Below, piece after piece: positions 8,430 through 16,686 of a stretch of DNA of 41,356 nucleotides. Position 1 is the stretch's first letter, and every line of letters begins with the position of its first letter. The translations under genes were made by a program, and so were the position numbers. This stretch comes from CAYHHI01 sp964356335 (GTDB lineage: Bacteria; Arandabacterota; Arandabacteria; Arandabacterales; Arandabacteraceae). Where the stretch lies: NCBI GenBank assembly GCA_964356335.1, contig CAYHHI010000027.1, positions 1 through 41,356 on the forward strand. Direction: 5' to 3'. The notes below the pieces were generated by a model that was not told the DNA's origin, ran no database searches, and was given only the letters and a program-made list of their open reading frames with translations.

Positions 8430-9392
8430 ATGATTTCGGGAAATCCTGAGCCCATATTGATCGTGAGAGCAAAAGGGCCCGGCACCCAGAATGGGCGTAT
8501 TGCCCTCCGCGATCTCTTGCAGTTGGGCGCGCATATCCAGGCTGCGGTGGAACGTGTTGCCCGCGTGCTTGTGGGGGAATCTGACAGCCGCAAACCTGGG
8601 CGCAAGCCCCACGAGATTCAATCTAGTTGCCGGCTGGAGGTTGTGGCCCTGAGGCGCGGAAGCTTTGAAATCGCCCTGGATCTGCCTCGGGCACGGTTCG
8701 ACAATATGGACTTGGGAGTACAATCTGTCGAGAAGCTCCTTGAGGGTCTGGAGCAGGTCGCCACGGATGGCGACGCCCTTCCCGCGGGGTTCGACGCCGG
8801 TGTGCTCCACAGCCTTAAGGATATGGGGCGGTCTCTTGGCAAGGATATTAACGAGATTGAGCTGGAAACGAGGACTCAAGGGCTGGCACGGCGATTCACA
8901 TTCAACCGGGGAGTTCACGAGAGAATCACGGGGAGGATCCGCGGCCCAGTTACTACGCTTCGTACGATTGAAGGGCTCCTGCTCATGGCTGATTTCCGAC
9001 ATGGTGAGGAACGTTGTCGAATCCACCCTGCGGCCGGCGATCCCGTCTTCTGCGAGTTCGAGGAAGCGTTGGAGGAGACGGTCTACGAGTATCTGAGAAC
9101 GGTCGTCAGGGTCACCGGGGAAGCCCAGGAGGATCCGGTTACTGGACGAATCTCTAGCATTACTATAAAGGACATTGAGCCACTCTTGGTGGAGGGGACT
9201 GACTTCGAGACGATTTCACCCGGCGACTTCTGGCGTGAGAAACCGCTCGAGGAACTTGCTAAAGAACAGGGTGTATTACCTCTCCGGAGACTCGAAAACG
9301 TGTGGGGGAAAGGTTCCGGCCTGTGGGCAGACGACGAAGACTTCGACGCTTTCCTGGAGGCGGCCAAGGGCGTATGCAGTGGGGAGGTGTGA
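8430..9392 (+). CDS. Unassigned protein with antitoxin-like C-terminal tail
   Basis: A 320-residue protein I do not recognise as a whole. ATG at 8430 follows AAGGAGGG at 8417-8424, an excellent ribosome site that overlaps the stop of the methyltransferase. Residues 1-260 appear to be a mixed alpha/beta soluble region without transmembrane segments or clear catalytic motifs. The last ~55 residues ('FWREKPLEELAKEQGV' followed by 'ADDEDFDAFLEAAKG') look like the short antitoxins that precede PIN toxins, which typically carry 'LEELAxEQGVxP' and an acidic 'DEDxDxFL' end. A PIN gene follows after 3 bases. I infer that this is a large antitoxin or a defence protein with an antitoxin tail fused on; the match of the tail is from memory of the family. 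Confidence 0.6.
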   Translation: MISGNPEPILIVRAKGPGTQNGRIALRDLLQLGAHIQAAVERVARVLVGESDSRKPGRKPHEIQSSCRLEVVALRRGSFEIALDLPRARFDNMDLGVQSVEKLLEGLEQVATDGDALPAGFDAGVLHSLKDMGRSLGKDINEIELETRTQGLARRFTFNRGVHERITGRIRGPVTTLRTIEGLLLMADFRHGEERCRIHPAAGDPVFCEFEEALEETVYEYLRTVVRVTGEAQEDPVTGRISSITIKDIEPLLVEGTDFETISPGDFWREKPLEELAKEQGVLPLRRLENVWGKGSGLWADDEDFDAFLEAAKGVCSGEV

Positions 9393-9395
9393 TCG

Positions 9396-9800
9396 GTGGA
9401 TGCCGTGCTTTTGGACACGAACATTGTCTCCTACCTGATGCGCGGGGATTCTCGTGCGGAGATCTATCGGCGCCATTTTGAGGGCAGGACTCTTGCGGTT
9501 TCCTTTGTGACCGTTGGCGAGCTATACGAGGGTGCGTACAGGAAGAAGTGGTCTGAGAAGAAGGTTGGCGGCCTCAAGGAACTGCTGAAGAGCTATCTGA
9601 TTATTCCTTTCTCGCCGGTTATCTGCGAGACATGGGGACGCATCCGCGCAGAGCGCAAGAGGCAGCCGATCGCCGTGAACGATGGCTGGATAGCCGCAAC
9701 GGCTGTCTCGCATGGATGTCCGTTGGTGACGCATAACCCCGATGACTTTGGCAACATTTCCGGGCTTCAAATTCTCACGGAGCGGCAGGGTGGGGGGTAG
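9396..9800 (+). CDS. PIN-domain ribonuclease (VapC-like toxin)
   Basis: A 134-residue PIN domain of normal length. The acidic metal-binding residues are visible: D7 in 'LLDTNIVSYL', E42 in 'TVGELYEG', D96 in 'NDGWIAATA' and D116/D117 in 'THNPDDF'. GTG at 9396 is the start; GGGGAGG at 9381-9387 gives 8 bases of spacing. PIN toxins of the VapC type cleave tRNA or other RNA unless bound by the antitoxin translated just upstream. The upstream gene supplies the likely antitoxin tail. Being inside the operon between methyltransferase and DUF499 suggests a role as addiction module or as an effector released when the system is damaged; this is inference. The stop is 4 bases from the DUF499 ATG. Confidence 0.85.
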   Translation: MDAVLLDTNIVSYLMRGDSRAEIYRRHFEGRTLAVSFVTVGELYEGAYRKKWSEKKVGGLKELLKSYLIIPFSPVICETWGRIRAERKRQPIAVNDGWIAATAVSHGCPLVTHNPDDFGNISGLQILTERQGGG

Positions 9801-9804
9801 GTTC

Positions 9805-12579
9805 ATGGAACCTTGGTACAAAGTAGCCATCCCGCGCAAAGAAGTAAGAGAGGGGCGATCGTTCAACCCGGACGAGTTCGCAATTCACCTGGAGCAGGTA
9901 ATCGCCAAGACGGCGCCCGAGGACTACCGGGACCCGAAGCACTTCTTTGCCCGCACGTGTTTCACGCGGGCGCTCCGTGACCATGCAGGTACGGTGCTTA
10001 GGCGGCTATCCGGCGAGACGGCCAACACCGCGCCCGTCCTCACCCTGATCACGCAGTTCGGCGGCGGCAAGACCCATACGCTGGCGGCGCTCTATCATCT
10101 GGTTACAAGCAGCGCGAAGGCCTCCGAGTATTCGGGCGTGGGCGAGCTCCTCAAGGAAGCAGGCCTCAAGGCCGTGCCTAAGGCCAAGGTCGCCGCCTTT
10201 GTCGGCAACGCCTGGGATCCCCACGACGGGCGCGAGACCCCATGGATTGACATTGCCCGCCAGTTGGCTGGAGACAAGGGTGTTCAGGAACTTGGCCCGT
10301 CGGCCAAGAACACGCCACCGGGGACCGAGGCTATTGCCAGGGTTTTCAGCGCATCCGGCTCCCCCGTCCTTCTTCTGTTTGACGAAGTCCTCAATTTCCT
10401 CAATCGCCACCGCGGCATGGCCGAGCAGTTCCACGCCTTCATCCAGAACCTCACCGTTGCCACAACCGGGACAACGCGGGGCGCAGCGGTCATCAGCCTG
10501 CCGCGCAGCCAGGTCGAGATGACCGACTACGACCAGGAGTGGCAGGAGCGGATTACCAAGGTCGTTCGCCGCGTGGCGAAGGATTTGATTGCCAACGACG
10601 AGACCGAGATCAGTGAGGTCGTCCGCCGGAGGCTCTTTGAGGATCTTGGGAGCGACCGGATTCGCAAGAACGTCGCTAAGACCTTTGCCGACTGGTGTTT
10701 CGAGCATAGAGCGCAACTGCCCGCCGAATGGATGGCTGTGGACACGGCTTCCACGGAAGTGAAGGCCCGGGAGTACCTAAGGCACCGCTTCGAGGTGTGT
10801 TACCCCTTCCATCCGGCCACGCTTTCCGTGTTTCAGCGGAAGTGGCAGGCACTTCAGCAGTACCAGCAGACGCGGGGTACGCTCGCAATGCTGGCCCAGT
10901 GGATTTCTTGGGCGTTCAAGGAAGGCTACCAGAAGGCTCGGCGCGAGCCGCTTATCACGCTAGGCTCGGCGCCCCTCGAGATCCCAGAGTTCCTAAGTGT
11001 CGTCTTGGGGCAACTGGGTGAGGCGCGGCTCGTGGCGGCGATTGACGCGGATATTTCAGGGCCCCAGGCTCACGCTCGAGCGCTCGATGCCGATACCAAG
11101 GGGGTCCTCAAGGACATACATAGGCGCGTGGGTACGGCCATCCTCTTCGAGTCCTCGGGTGGTCAGGTCGACAAGGTGGCACATCTGCCTGAGCTTCGCT
11201 TCGCGCTTGGCGATCCCGATATTGATACGACGTCGGTGGACAACGCCGCCCTCGCCCTCGAGGACAAGTCCTATTTCATCCGGAGGGTCGGCTCCGACGG
11301 GTTCATGATCAGCCACAAGCCGACTACGAAGAAGGTGGTGAGCGACCGGCGGGCATCCCTTGACGAGGATACTGAAATCAAACCCGCGATGCGCAGAGTC
11401 GTTGAGGACGAGTTTCGGCGCGGCGCCAGTGTGCCTCTCGTGATCTTTCCGGAGGACGGGTCCGCCGTGCAGGACAGCCCGAGGCTCGCCCTTGTCGTCA
11501 TGGATCCGGCCCATGAATGGAGCGGTGAGGAAACGTTTCGCACGCAGATTGCGGACTGGACGCGGGTGCGCGGGAAGTCGCCGAGGCTATATCCTGGCTC
11601 GCTTGTCTGGTGTCTCAAGAAGCCGCGCCGTGACCTGCGTGAGAGGGTCGAGATGTGGCTCGCCTGGAGGCGGGTGGCCCGCGAGGTCGCCGACGGGACA
11701 CTTGGTGGGGACTTCAACTCGGACGATCGCGCCGAGATCAGATCCAAGGCCGCTGCTGCTGAGGATGCGGCTCAGGAAGAGGTCTGGGGCGGATATCGCT
11801 ACGTGGTCATCGCAGATGCGAAGGAGCATGACGGGCTGAAGGTCATTGATCTTGGGGCGGGACATTCATCAAGTGGAGACACGCTGTGTGGTCGGGTCAT
11901 CGCGACCCTCAAGACTCAAGCCCTTTTGAATGAGTCTGTGGGCGCTGGGTACATCGAGCGCAACTGGCCGCCTGCACTGAGGCAGGCGGGCGCGTGGCCG
12001 CTCGCGAGTCTCCGGCAGAGCTTCCTCAATGGGTCGCTCACGCGATTGCTCGATCCGGACGCGATTCTGCGGGGAAAGATTGTGGAGTTCGTCGGAAAGG
12101 GCGATTTCGGTCTGGCGTCTGGCGAGAGGCCGGATGGCAGCTATGAGCGCGTATGGTTCAACGATCTTCTTGCGCCCGACGAAGTCGCATTCGAACCTGG
12201 CGTTTTTCTGCTGTTGAGGAACAAGGCGCTGAGCCTAGCGGCGCCGGGCATCGCTGCTCCGGGGCAGGAGGGGAGACCCGCAAAGGTTGGTCAGGACGGG
12301 CCTACGGTGGTCGTTCCTCACGGTACTGCTGTGCCACTTGAGTCTGGCTCTCAGGAGACCGTAGCTAGCAAGACTTTCCACCTGTCGGGGCATGTCCCGC
12401 CCGAGATGTGGAACCGGCTGGGTACAAGAATCCTGCCGAAGCTGCGAAGCGGCTCGGACATTAGAGTGGGCATAGACTTCACGGTAACCGTAGAAGGCGC
12501 TGCTGCCCGCAGCTTCGAGGCAGAGCTGCGGCAGATTCTCGAAGACTTAGGGCTTTCCGGTCAAGTGCTGATCGAATAG
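9805..12579 (+). CDS. DUF499 family AAA-like ATPase
   Basis: A 924-residue protein. Walker A is 'QFGGGKTHT' (G86-T90), the form characteristic of DUF499 ATPases, and Walker B is 'LLLFDEVLNFL' with D193/E194. The first residues 'EPWYKVAIPRKEVREG' and the 'FNPDEFAIHLEQV' segment are typical of the family. The C-terminal ~60 residues ('IRVGIDFTVTVEG') resemble a small alpha/beta domain. ATG at 9805 is preferred over ATG 9742, which lies inside the PIN gene; a G-run precedes 9805. DUF499 proteins accompany DUF1156 methyltransferases and helicases in defence loci, and may act as the ATP-driven targeting or restriction component. This is the last gene of the operon; the next gene is convergent. Confidence 0.87.
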   Translation: MEPWYKVAIPRKEVREGRSFNPDEFAIHLEQVIAKTAPEDYRDPKHFFARTCFTRALRDHAGTVLRRLSGETANTAPVLTLITQFGGGKTHTLAALYHLVTSSAKASEYSGVGELLKEAGLKAVPKAKVAAFVGNAWDPHDGRETPWIDIARQLAGDKGVQELGPSAKNTPPGTEAIARVFSASGSPVLLLFDEVLNFLNRHRGMAEQFHAFIQNLTVATTGTTRGAAVISLPRSQVEMTDYDQEWQERITKVVRRVAKDLIANDETEISEVVRRRLFEDLGSDRIRKNVAKTFADWCFEHRAQLPAEWMAVDTASTEVKAREYLRHRFEVCYPFHPATLSVFQRKWQALQQYQQTRGTLAMLAQWISWAFKEGYQKARREPLITLGSAPLEIPEFLSVVLGQLGEARLVAAIDADISGPQAHARALDADTKGVLKDIHRRVGTAILFESSGGQVDKVAHLPELRFALGDPDIDTTSVDNAALALEDKSYFIRRVGSDGFMISHKPTTKKVVSDRRASLDEDTEIKPAMRRVVEDEFRRGASVPLVIFPEDGSAVQDSPRLALVVMDPAHEWSGEETFRTQIADWTRVRGKSPRLYPGSLVWCLKKPRRDLRERVEMWLAWRRVAREVADGTLGGDFNSDDRAEIRSKAAAAEDAAQEEVWGGYRYVVIADAKEHDGLKVIDLGAGHSSSGDTLCGRVIATLKTQALLNESVGAGYIERNWPPALRQAGAWPLASLRQSFLNGSLTRLLDPDAILRGKIVEFVGKGDFGLASGERPDGSYERVWFNDLLAPDEVAFEPGVFLLLRNKALSLAAPGIAAPGQEGRPAKVGQDGPTVVVPHGTAVPLESGSQETVASKTFHLSGHVPPEMWNRLGTRILPKLRSGSDIRVGIDFTVTVEGAAARSFEAELRQILEDLGLSGQVLIE

Positions 12580-12733
12580 CACCCTACTACGCCGGGAGTT
12601 CCAGAGTTTGCGGCGAAGAAACCCGTGCCCGTTGCTGCTCAAGGCCGTATGCACTCCCGATAGGATCAGAACAAGCCAGGACGGAACCGCAGCCTAATCC
12701 CGGTGCACCCGACCAGCTCCCGACAGCGCGGGG

Positions 12734-12750
12734 ATGGAGTTGCTCTCCAT
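12734..12750. other. small hairpin in convergent intergenic gap
   Basis: ATGGAG (12734-12739) and CTCCAT (12745-12750) form a 6-bp perfect stem with a 5-base loop between the convergent DUF499 and Fe-S protein genes. There is no T tract, so a rho-independent terminator is not well supported. Nothing else is seen in 12580-12772. Confidence 0.25.
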
Positions 12751-12772
12751 GTCTGCGACCCGGATGCTCTTC

Positions 12773-14854
12773 TCAGGTCCTCTCGTCCACGAGTTGGCAG
12801 ATGTCGCTGACTTCGAGGCCGGTTTCCTCTTTCTCCTTTATCGCGTCCGCGAGCATGGTGAGGCAGTAGGGACAGGCCGTGTAGATTCTGGTCGCGCCTG
12901 TGGCCTTGAGCTGCTGGAGGCGGGCGTGATTGATCCGGGTGCCTAGACTCTCTTCCATCCACATCCTCGCGCCACCCGCGCCACAGCAGAAGCCTTCTCG
13001 GCGTGAGCGTTTGGCGTCTTTGACGATCACGCCACAGGATGCCAGAACCTGCCGGGGTTCATCGTATATATCGCTGTATCTCCCCAAGTAACATGAGTCG
13101 TGATAGGTACCTGTCTCAGCAGTCTCGGCTCGTGGGGAGAGTCTCCCTTCATCAAGTAACCGTTTCACGAAGGTCGTGTAATGCTCCACATTATAGTCAC
13201 CGCCGAATTGAGGATATTCGTTCACGATCGTGTTGTAGCAGTGGGGACAGGTGGTAACCAGTGCCTTGAAATCAAGGCTGTTGAGCAGCGTAACATTCTC
13301 CTCGGCAAGTGTCTGGTACAGGTACTCGTTGCCGCTTCGTCTTGCGGGGTCGCCGCAGCACTTCTCGGCCGTGCCGAGGAAATACGGCTCTATCCCCGCC
13401 TTGCGAAGCACGCTCACGAGCGACCTTACGACCTTCTTATTTCTGTCGTCAAATGCACCTGCACATCCGGTCCAGATAAGGATGTCGATCTTCTCGCCCT
13501 TCTTGGCAGTCTTGAGGTTCAAGTCCTTCGCCCAATCTGCCCGCTGGGCGAAGCCGATCGGCCAGGGATTGTAGTTTGTCTCGAGATTCTTGAAGAGCTG
13601 TGTCACTTCTGGCGGGAAGCGTGAAGCCATCAAGACCAGGTTCCGCCTCATCTCGACGATCTTCTCAACGTGTTCGATGAAAACGGGGCAGTGCTCTTCG
13701 CACGCCCTGCAAGTGGTACATGCCCAGATGGCGTCCTCTCCGATTCTCTTTGAGATCTCATAATCCTCGGGCTGAAGAGGCTGAGAGACCTGCGTCTGGG
13801 AGCCGGCTCCCCTTGACCCAGAGGACGGCGATTCCCCCGAATTCTGGCAGGCAGGAGGTGCGGGTTGCCATGCTCCCGAGTTAAGGGGGGCAGGAGGGGG
13901 ATACTCGAGGAAGGCATCCTTCAGATCAAGAATCACCCGCTTCGGCGAGAGAGGCTTCTCCGTTGCGTGAGCGGGGCAATGGTCCTGGCACCTGCCGCAT
14001 TCGGCGCACGCCAACAAATCCAGCAGCGACTTCCATCTGAAATCGTATGGCCTGGCGGCGCCGAAGGTCTCTGCCCCTTCAATGTTCACCTTGGTCAGGG
14101 CTCCGTAAGGCCCCAGGTTTCTCAGGAGCACGTTGAAGGGAGCGAGTACGATGTGGAAATGCTTGGAGTGAGGGAGGTAGATGAGAAAGCCGAGCACAAT
14201 GCAAATGTGAACCCACCACACGGCTATGTATATCCGATTCACGGAGGCTTCGCTTGCTGACTTGTAGATACCCGCCATGTATTTCCCGACAAATGCAGCA
14301 CCGCCAGTGGGAAGCTCTCCTAAGCGAATCAGCGCACCCTCAGCCATAAGGTTCGTGATCATGATCGAGAAGATGAGCATCAAGACGAAGCCGGCATCGA
14401 AGGTGACATCAAGCCTTTCGGGCCTCCAGATGTATCTTCTCACCATACCGATTACGACTCCGATAATGACCAGCACCGCGAAGAAGTCGGTGAAGACATT
14501 GTAGGCGGAGGCGAGTCTGCCGCCGAAAAGCCAACCCACGATGCCGCCGTAATAGTCATGAGCCTGAAGGAAGAGGACGCCGTAGCCCAGGGAGAAAACG
14601 AGGAAGCCCCAGAAGATGAAGCCGTGCATCAACCCGGGGAAGAGGTCTTGGAAGAGGCGCTTCTGGAAGCAGACAAACTCGATGAAACCCTTGATCCGCT
14701 CCCTGAGCCTTTCTGATCTGGTCTCCGGCTGGCCTCTCCTGATCTTATCAATCTTACCCTTGAGGCCCCATGCGAAGAGGGCGAGGGCGAAAAAGAAGAT
14801 GGCGTAGAGGATGGCATAGGCAACGTAACCGATAGCCTGTACAGTTGCCTCCAA
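12773..14854 (-). CDS. Membrane Fe-S oxidoreductase linking ETF to quinone (FadF/HdrD-like)
   Basis: A 693-residue protein. The N-terminal ~230 residues hold about five to six transmembrane helices of the NarI-like heme b type ('HGFIFWGFLVFSLGYG', 'WWVHICIVLGFLIYL'). Two 4Fe-4S motifs follow, 'CAECGRCQDHCP' and 'CTTCRACEEHCP', then two CCG domains with 'CCGDPARR' and 'CCGAGGARMW'. This is the FadF or EtfAB-associated heterodisulfide-reductase-like architecture, thought to pass electrons from reduced ETF to menaquinone. The start is TTG, with AGGAGG six bases upstream; no ATG is nearby. A Pro/Ser-rich stretch of ~45 residues separates the two Fe-S motifs, longer than I expect for the family. 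It is the last gene of the acyl-CoA dehydrogenase-EtfB-EtfA operon, 29 bases after etfA. Confidence 0.87.
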   Translation of the reverse strand: MEATVQAIGYVAYAILYAIFFFALALFAWGLKGKIDKIRRGQPETRSERLRERIKGFIEFVCFQKRLFQDLFPGLMHGFIFWGFLVFSLGYGVLFLQAHDYYGGIVGWLFGGRLASAYNVFTDFFAVLVIIGVVIGMVRRYIWRPERLDVTFDAGFVLMLIFSIMITNLMAEGALIRLGELPTGGAAFVGKYMAGIYKSASEASVNRIYIAVWWVHICIVLGFLIYLPHSKHFHIVLAPFNVLLRNLGPYGALTKVNIEGAETFGAARPYDFRWKSLLDLLACAECGRCQDHCPAHATEKPLSPKRVILDLKDAFLEYPPPAPLNSGAWQPAPPACQNSGESPSSGSRGAGSQTQVSQPLQPEDYEISKRIGEDAIWACTTCRACEEHCPVFIEHVEKIVEMRRNLVLMASRFPPEVTQLFKNLETNYNPWPIGFAQRADWAKDLNLKTAKKGEKIDILIWTGCAGAFDDRNKKVVRSLVSVLRKAGIEPYFLGTAEKCCGDPARRSGNEYLYQTLAEENVTLLNSLDFKALVTTCPHCYNTIVNEYPQFGGDYNVEHYTTFVKRLLDEGRLSPRAETAETGTYHDSCYLGRYSDIYDEPRQVLASCGVIVKDAKRSRREGFCCGAGGARMWMEESLGTRINHARLQQLKATGATRIYTACPYCLTMLADAIKEKEETGLEVSDICQLVDERT

Positions 14855-14883
14855 TGGTCACCTCCTTGGAAGCACGATCGTGG

Positions 14884-15873
14884 TCAGCCGCGTGACTTAA
14901 TGGCTTTGTATTCTTCTGTGAAGAGCGGCACTATCTCAAAGAGATCACCAACGATGCCGTAGTCGCATATCTGAAAGATTGGAGCTTCGGGATCTTTGTT
15001 TATGGCGACGATGCACTTGGACGAAAGCATCCCGGCGAGGTGCTGTATGGCACCCGATATGCCGCAGGCTATATACAGATTTGGGGTCACCGTCTTTCCT
15101 GTCTGGCCGACCTGATCCTGGTGATCACGCCAGCCGGCATCGACTGCTGCGCGCGAGGCCCCAACGCCAGCCCCAAGAGTATCCGCAAGCTCTTCGAGAA
15201 TCTTGAAATTCTCCGGAGCCTTGGTGCCGCGTCCGCCGGAAACGATGATGTCTGCCTCTGCGACGTCGGGCCTCCCCGTGGCAGTCGTCACAGTCTTGGT
15301 AACTGTTGTCCCTATGTTGTCTAGGAGGCCATCGAGCGCCACGTCCTTGACTTCAGCCGTAAGGGAGGTATTGGGGTCGTTGACAGGCATGACCTTGGGC
15401 CTGAAGGTAAGGACCTGAGGCCGGGAGATCACTCTCAGGCTCATCAAGGCTTTGCCTGCAAAGATCGGCCTTGTGAGCACGATGCCGCCGTTGGAGACTT
15501 CTGTTGCGATAACATCGCTGGCGAGGCCCGCCCCGAGTCTGGCGGCGAGTCTTGGGGCAAGATCCTTTCCCAGTGCTGTCGCAGGGAGCATCACGACGTC
15601 GGGCTCGAGATCGTCGCAGACCCTCTTTGCAATATTGCAGTAAGCCTCGACCGAGTAATTCGAAAGCCTCGTATCGTCAGCGACGAAGACTGCCCTGGCT
15701 CCATATGAAGCAAGACCAGCAGCCTTATCCCTCACGTTATCGCCAATAAGCAGGGCTGAGACCTCGCCGCCGAGCGTGGCGGCGAGGCGTGACGCCTCAC
15801 TCAGAACCTCATAGCTTGACCGCTTTATTTCGCCCTGTCTTTGTTCGCATATCACAAGCATGCCGAGGGCCAT
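14884..15873 (-). CDS. etfA: Electron transfer flavoprotein alpha subunit
   Basis: A 329-residue EtfA of normal length. The C-terminal FAD-binding domain is clear: 'IVSGGRGTKAPENF', 'GASRAAVDAGW', 'QVGQTGKTVTPNLYIACGIS', then 'AINKDPEAPIFQICDYGIVGD'. EtfA with EtfB carries electrons from acyl-CoA dehydrogenases to a membrane quinone reductase. ATG at 15873 follows GGAG at a spacing of about 7. It lies 13 bases downstream of etfB, and the Fe-S oxidoreductase gene follows, so the three are one electron-transfer unit. The order etfB-etfA is usual. Confidence 0.95.
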   Translation of the reverse strand: MALGMLVICEQRQGEIKRSSYEVLSEASRLAATLGGEVSALLIGDNVRDKAAGLASYGARAVFVADDTRLSNYSVEAYCNIAKRVCDDLEPDVVMLPATALGKDLAPRLAARLGAGLASDVIATEVSNGGIVLTRPIFAGKALMSLRVISRPQVLTFRPKVMPVNDPNTSLTAEVKDVALDGLLDNIGTTVTKTVTTATGRPDVAEADIIVSGGRGTKAPENFKILEELADTLGAGVGASRAAVDAGWRDHQDQVGQTGKTVTPNLYIACGISGAIQHLAGMLSSKCIVAINKDPEAPIFQICDYGIVGDLFEIVPLFTEEYKAIKSRG

Positions 15874-15886
15874 CTAATTTCTCCTT

Positions 15887-16669
15887 CTATAACACCCTGG
15901 CTTCTTCAACCAGGAGCGTCAGGACTTGCTTCACGATTTCCTTGGGCTCGCCCTCAAGCACCCGGCCGGCCTTTCGCGCGGGAGGCTCCGAAAACCTCAG
16001 GATCTCTACCTTGGGTGCGCTCTCGGTGCCCAAGCCCAGATCAGCAGGTGTGATCGTCTTTATCGTCATCTTCTTAGCCTTCATGATGCTCGGCAGCGAC
16101 GGATAACGCGGTTCGTTGAGCCCCTTCTGGGCGGTAACGAGTGCCGGCAAGGCGCATTCAACGATTTCGTTCGCGCCCTCGATCTCGCGCTCCACCGTGA
16201 TCTTCTTCCCATCCTGGGCGACACCGAGCTTGGTGACGACGGACACATTGGGGATTCCGAGAAACTCGGCGAGGGCCGGCCCCACCTGGGCACAATCGTC
16301 ATCTACGGCCTGTTTGCCGCAAAGGATAAGATCGAACTGGAGGCCCTTGATGACGGCCGCCAGCACGGCGGCGCTGGTTACGCCATCGAACCGCTGATAA
16401 TCCGCGTCTAGCACATGGACGGCATCGTCTGCTCCCATGGCGAGGCACGTCCTTATAGACTTTGTTGCATCCTCCGGACCCATGCAAACCACCACGATCT
16501 TGCCGGGCCCAAGTTTCTCCTTCAGCCTTATCGCCTCTTCAACCGCGAACTCATCGTAAGGATTCAAGACAAAATTGAGGCCCTCAGTCACGATCCCCGA
16601 ACCGTCCGGTTTGACCCTTATCTTGGACTCCGTATCAGGTGCGTGCTTTATGCAAACGACCATGTTCAT
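15887..16669 (-). CDS. etfB: Electron transfer flavoprotein beta subunit
   Basis: A 260-residue EtfB. Family segments include 'VVCIKHAPDTE' at the N-terminus, 'LNPYDEFAVEEAIRLKE', 'ILCGKQAVDDDCAQVGP' and 'PSIMKAKKMTIKT' near the C-terminus. EtfB holds AMP and forms the recognition loop towards dehydrogenases. ATG at 16669 is used; ATG two codons later is a possible alternative. The ribosome site (GGGGG) is weak, but the gene is only 17 bases after the acyl-CoA dehydrogenase stop, so translation probably benefits from coupling. Confidence 0.95.
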   Translation of the reverse strand: MNMVVCIKHAPDTESKIRVKPDGSGIVTEGLNFVLNPYDEFAVEEAIRLKEKLGPGKIVVVCMGPEDATKSIRTCLAMGADDAVHVLDADYQRFDGVTSAAVLAAVIKGLQFDLILCGKQAVDDDCAQVGPALAEFLGIPNVSVVTKLGVAQDGKKITVEREIEGANEIVECALPALVTAQKGLNEPRYPSLPSIMKAKKMTIKTITPADLGLGTESAPKVEILRFSEPPARKAGRVLEGEPKEIVKQVLTLLVEEARVL

Positions 16670-16686
16670 AGTACAACCCCCGGAGC

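Noticed and set aside
9742..9804. Earlier start of DUF499 at 9742
   Set aside because: It lies within the PIN coding region; ATG 9805 begins with the family N-terminus.
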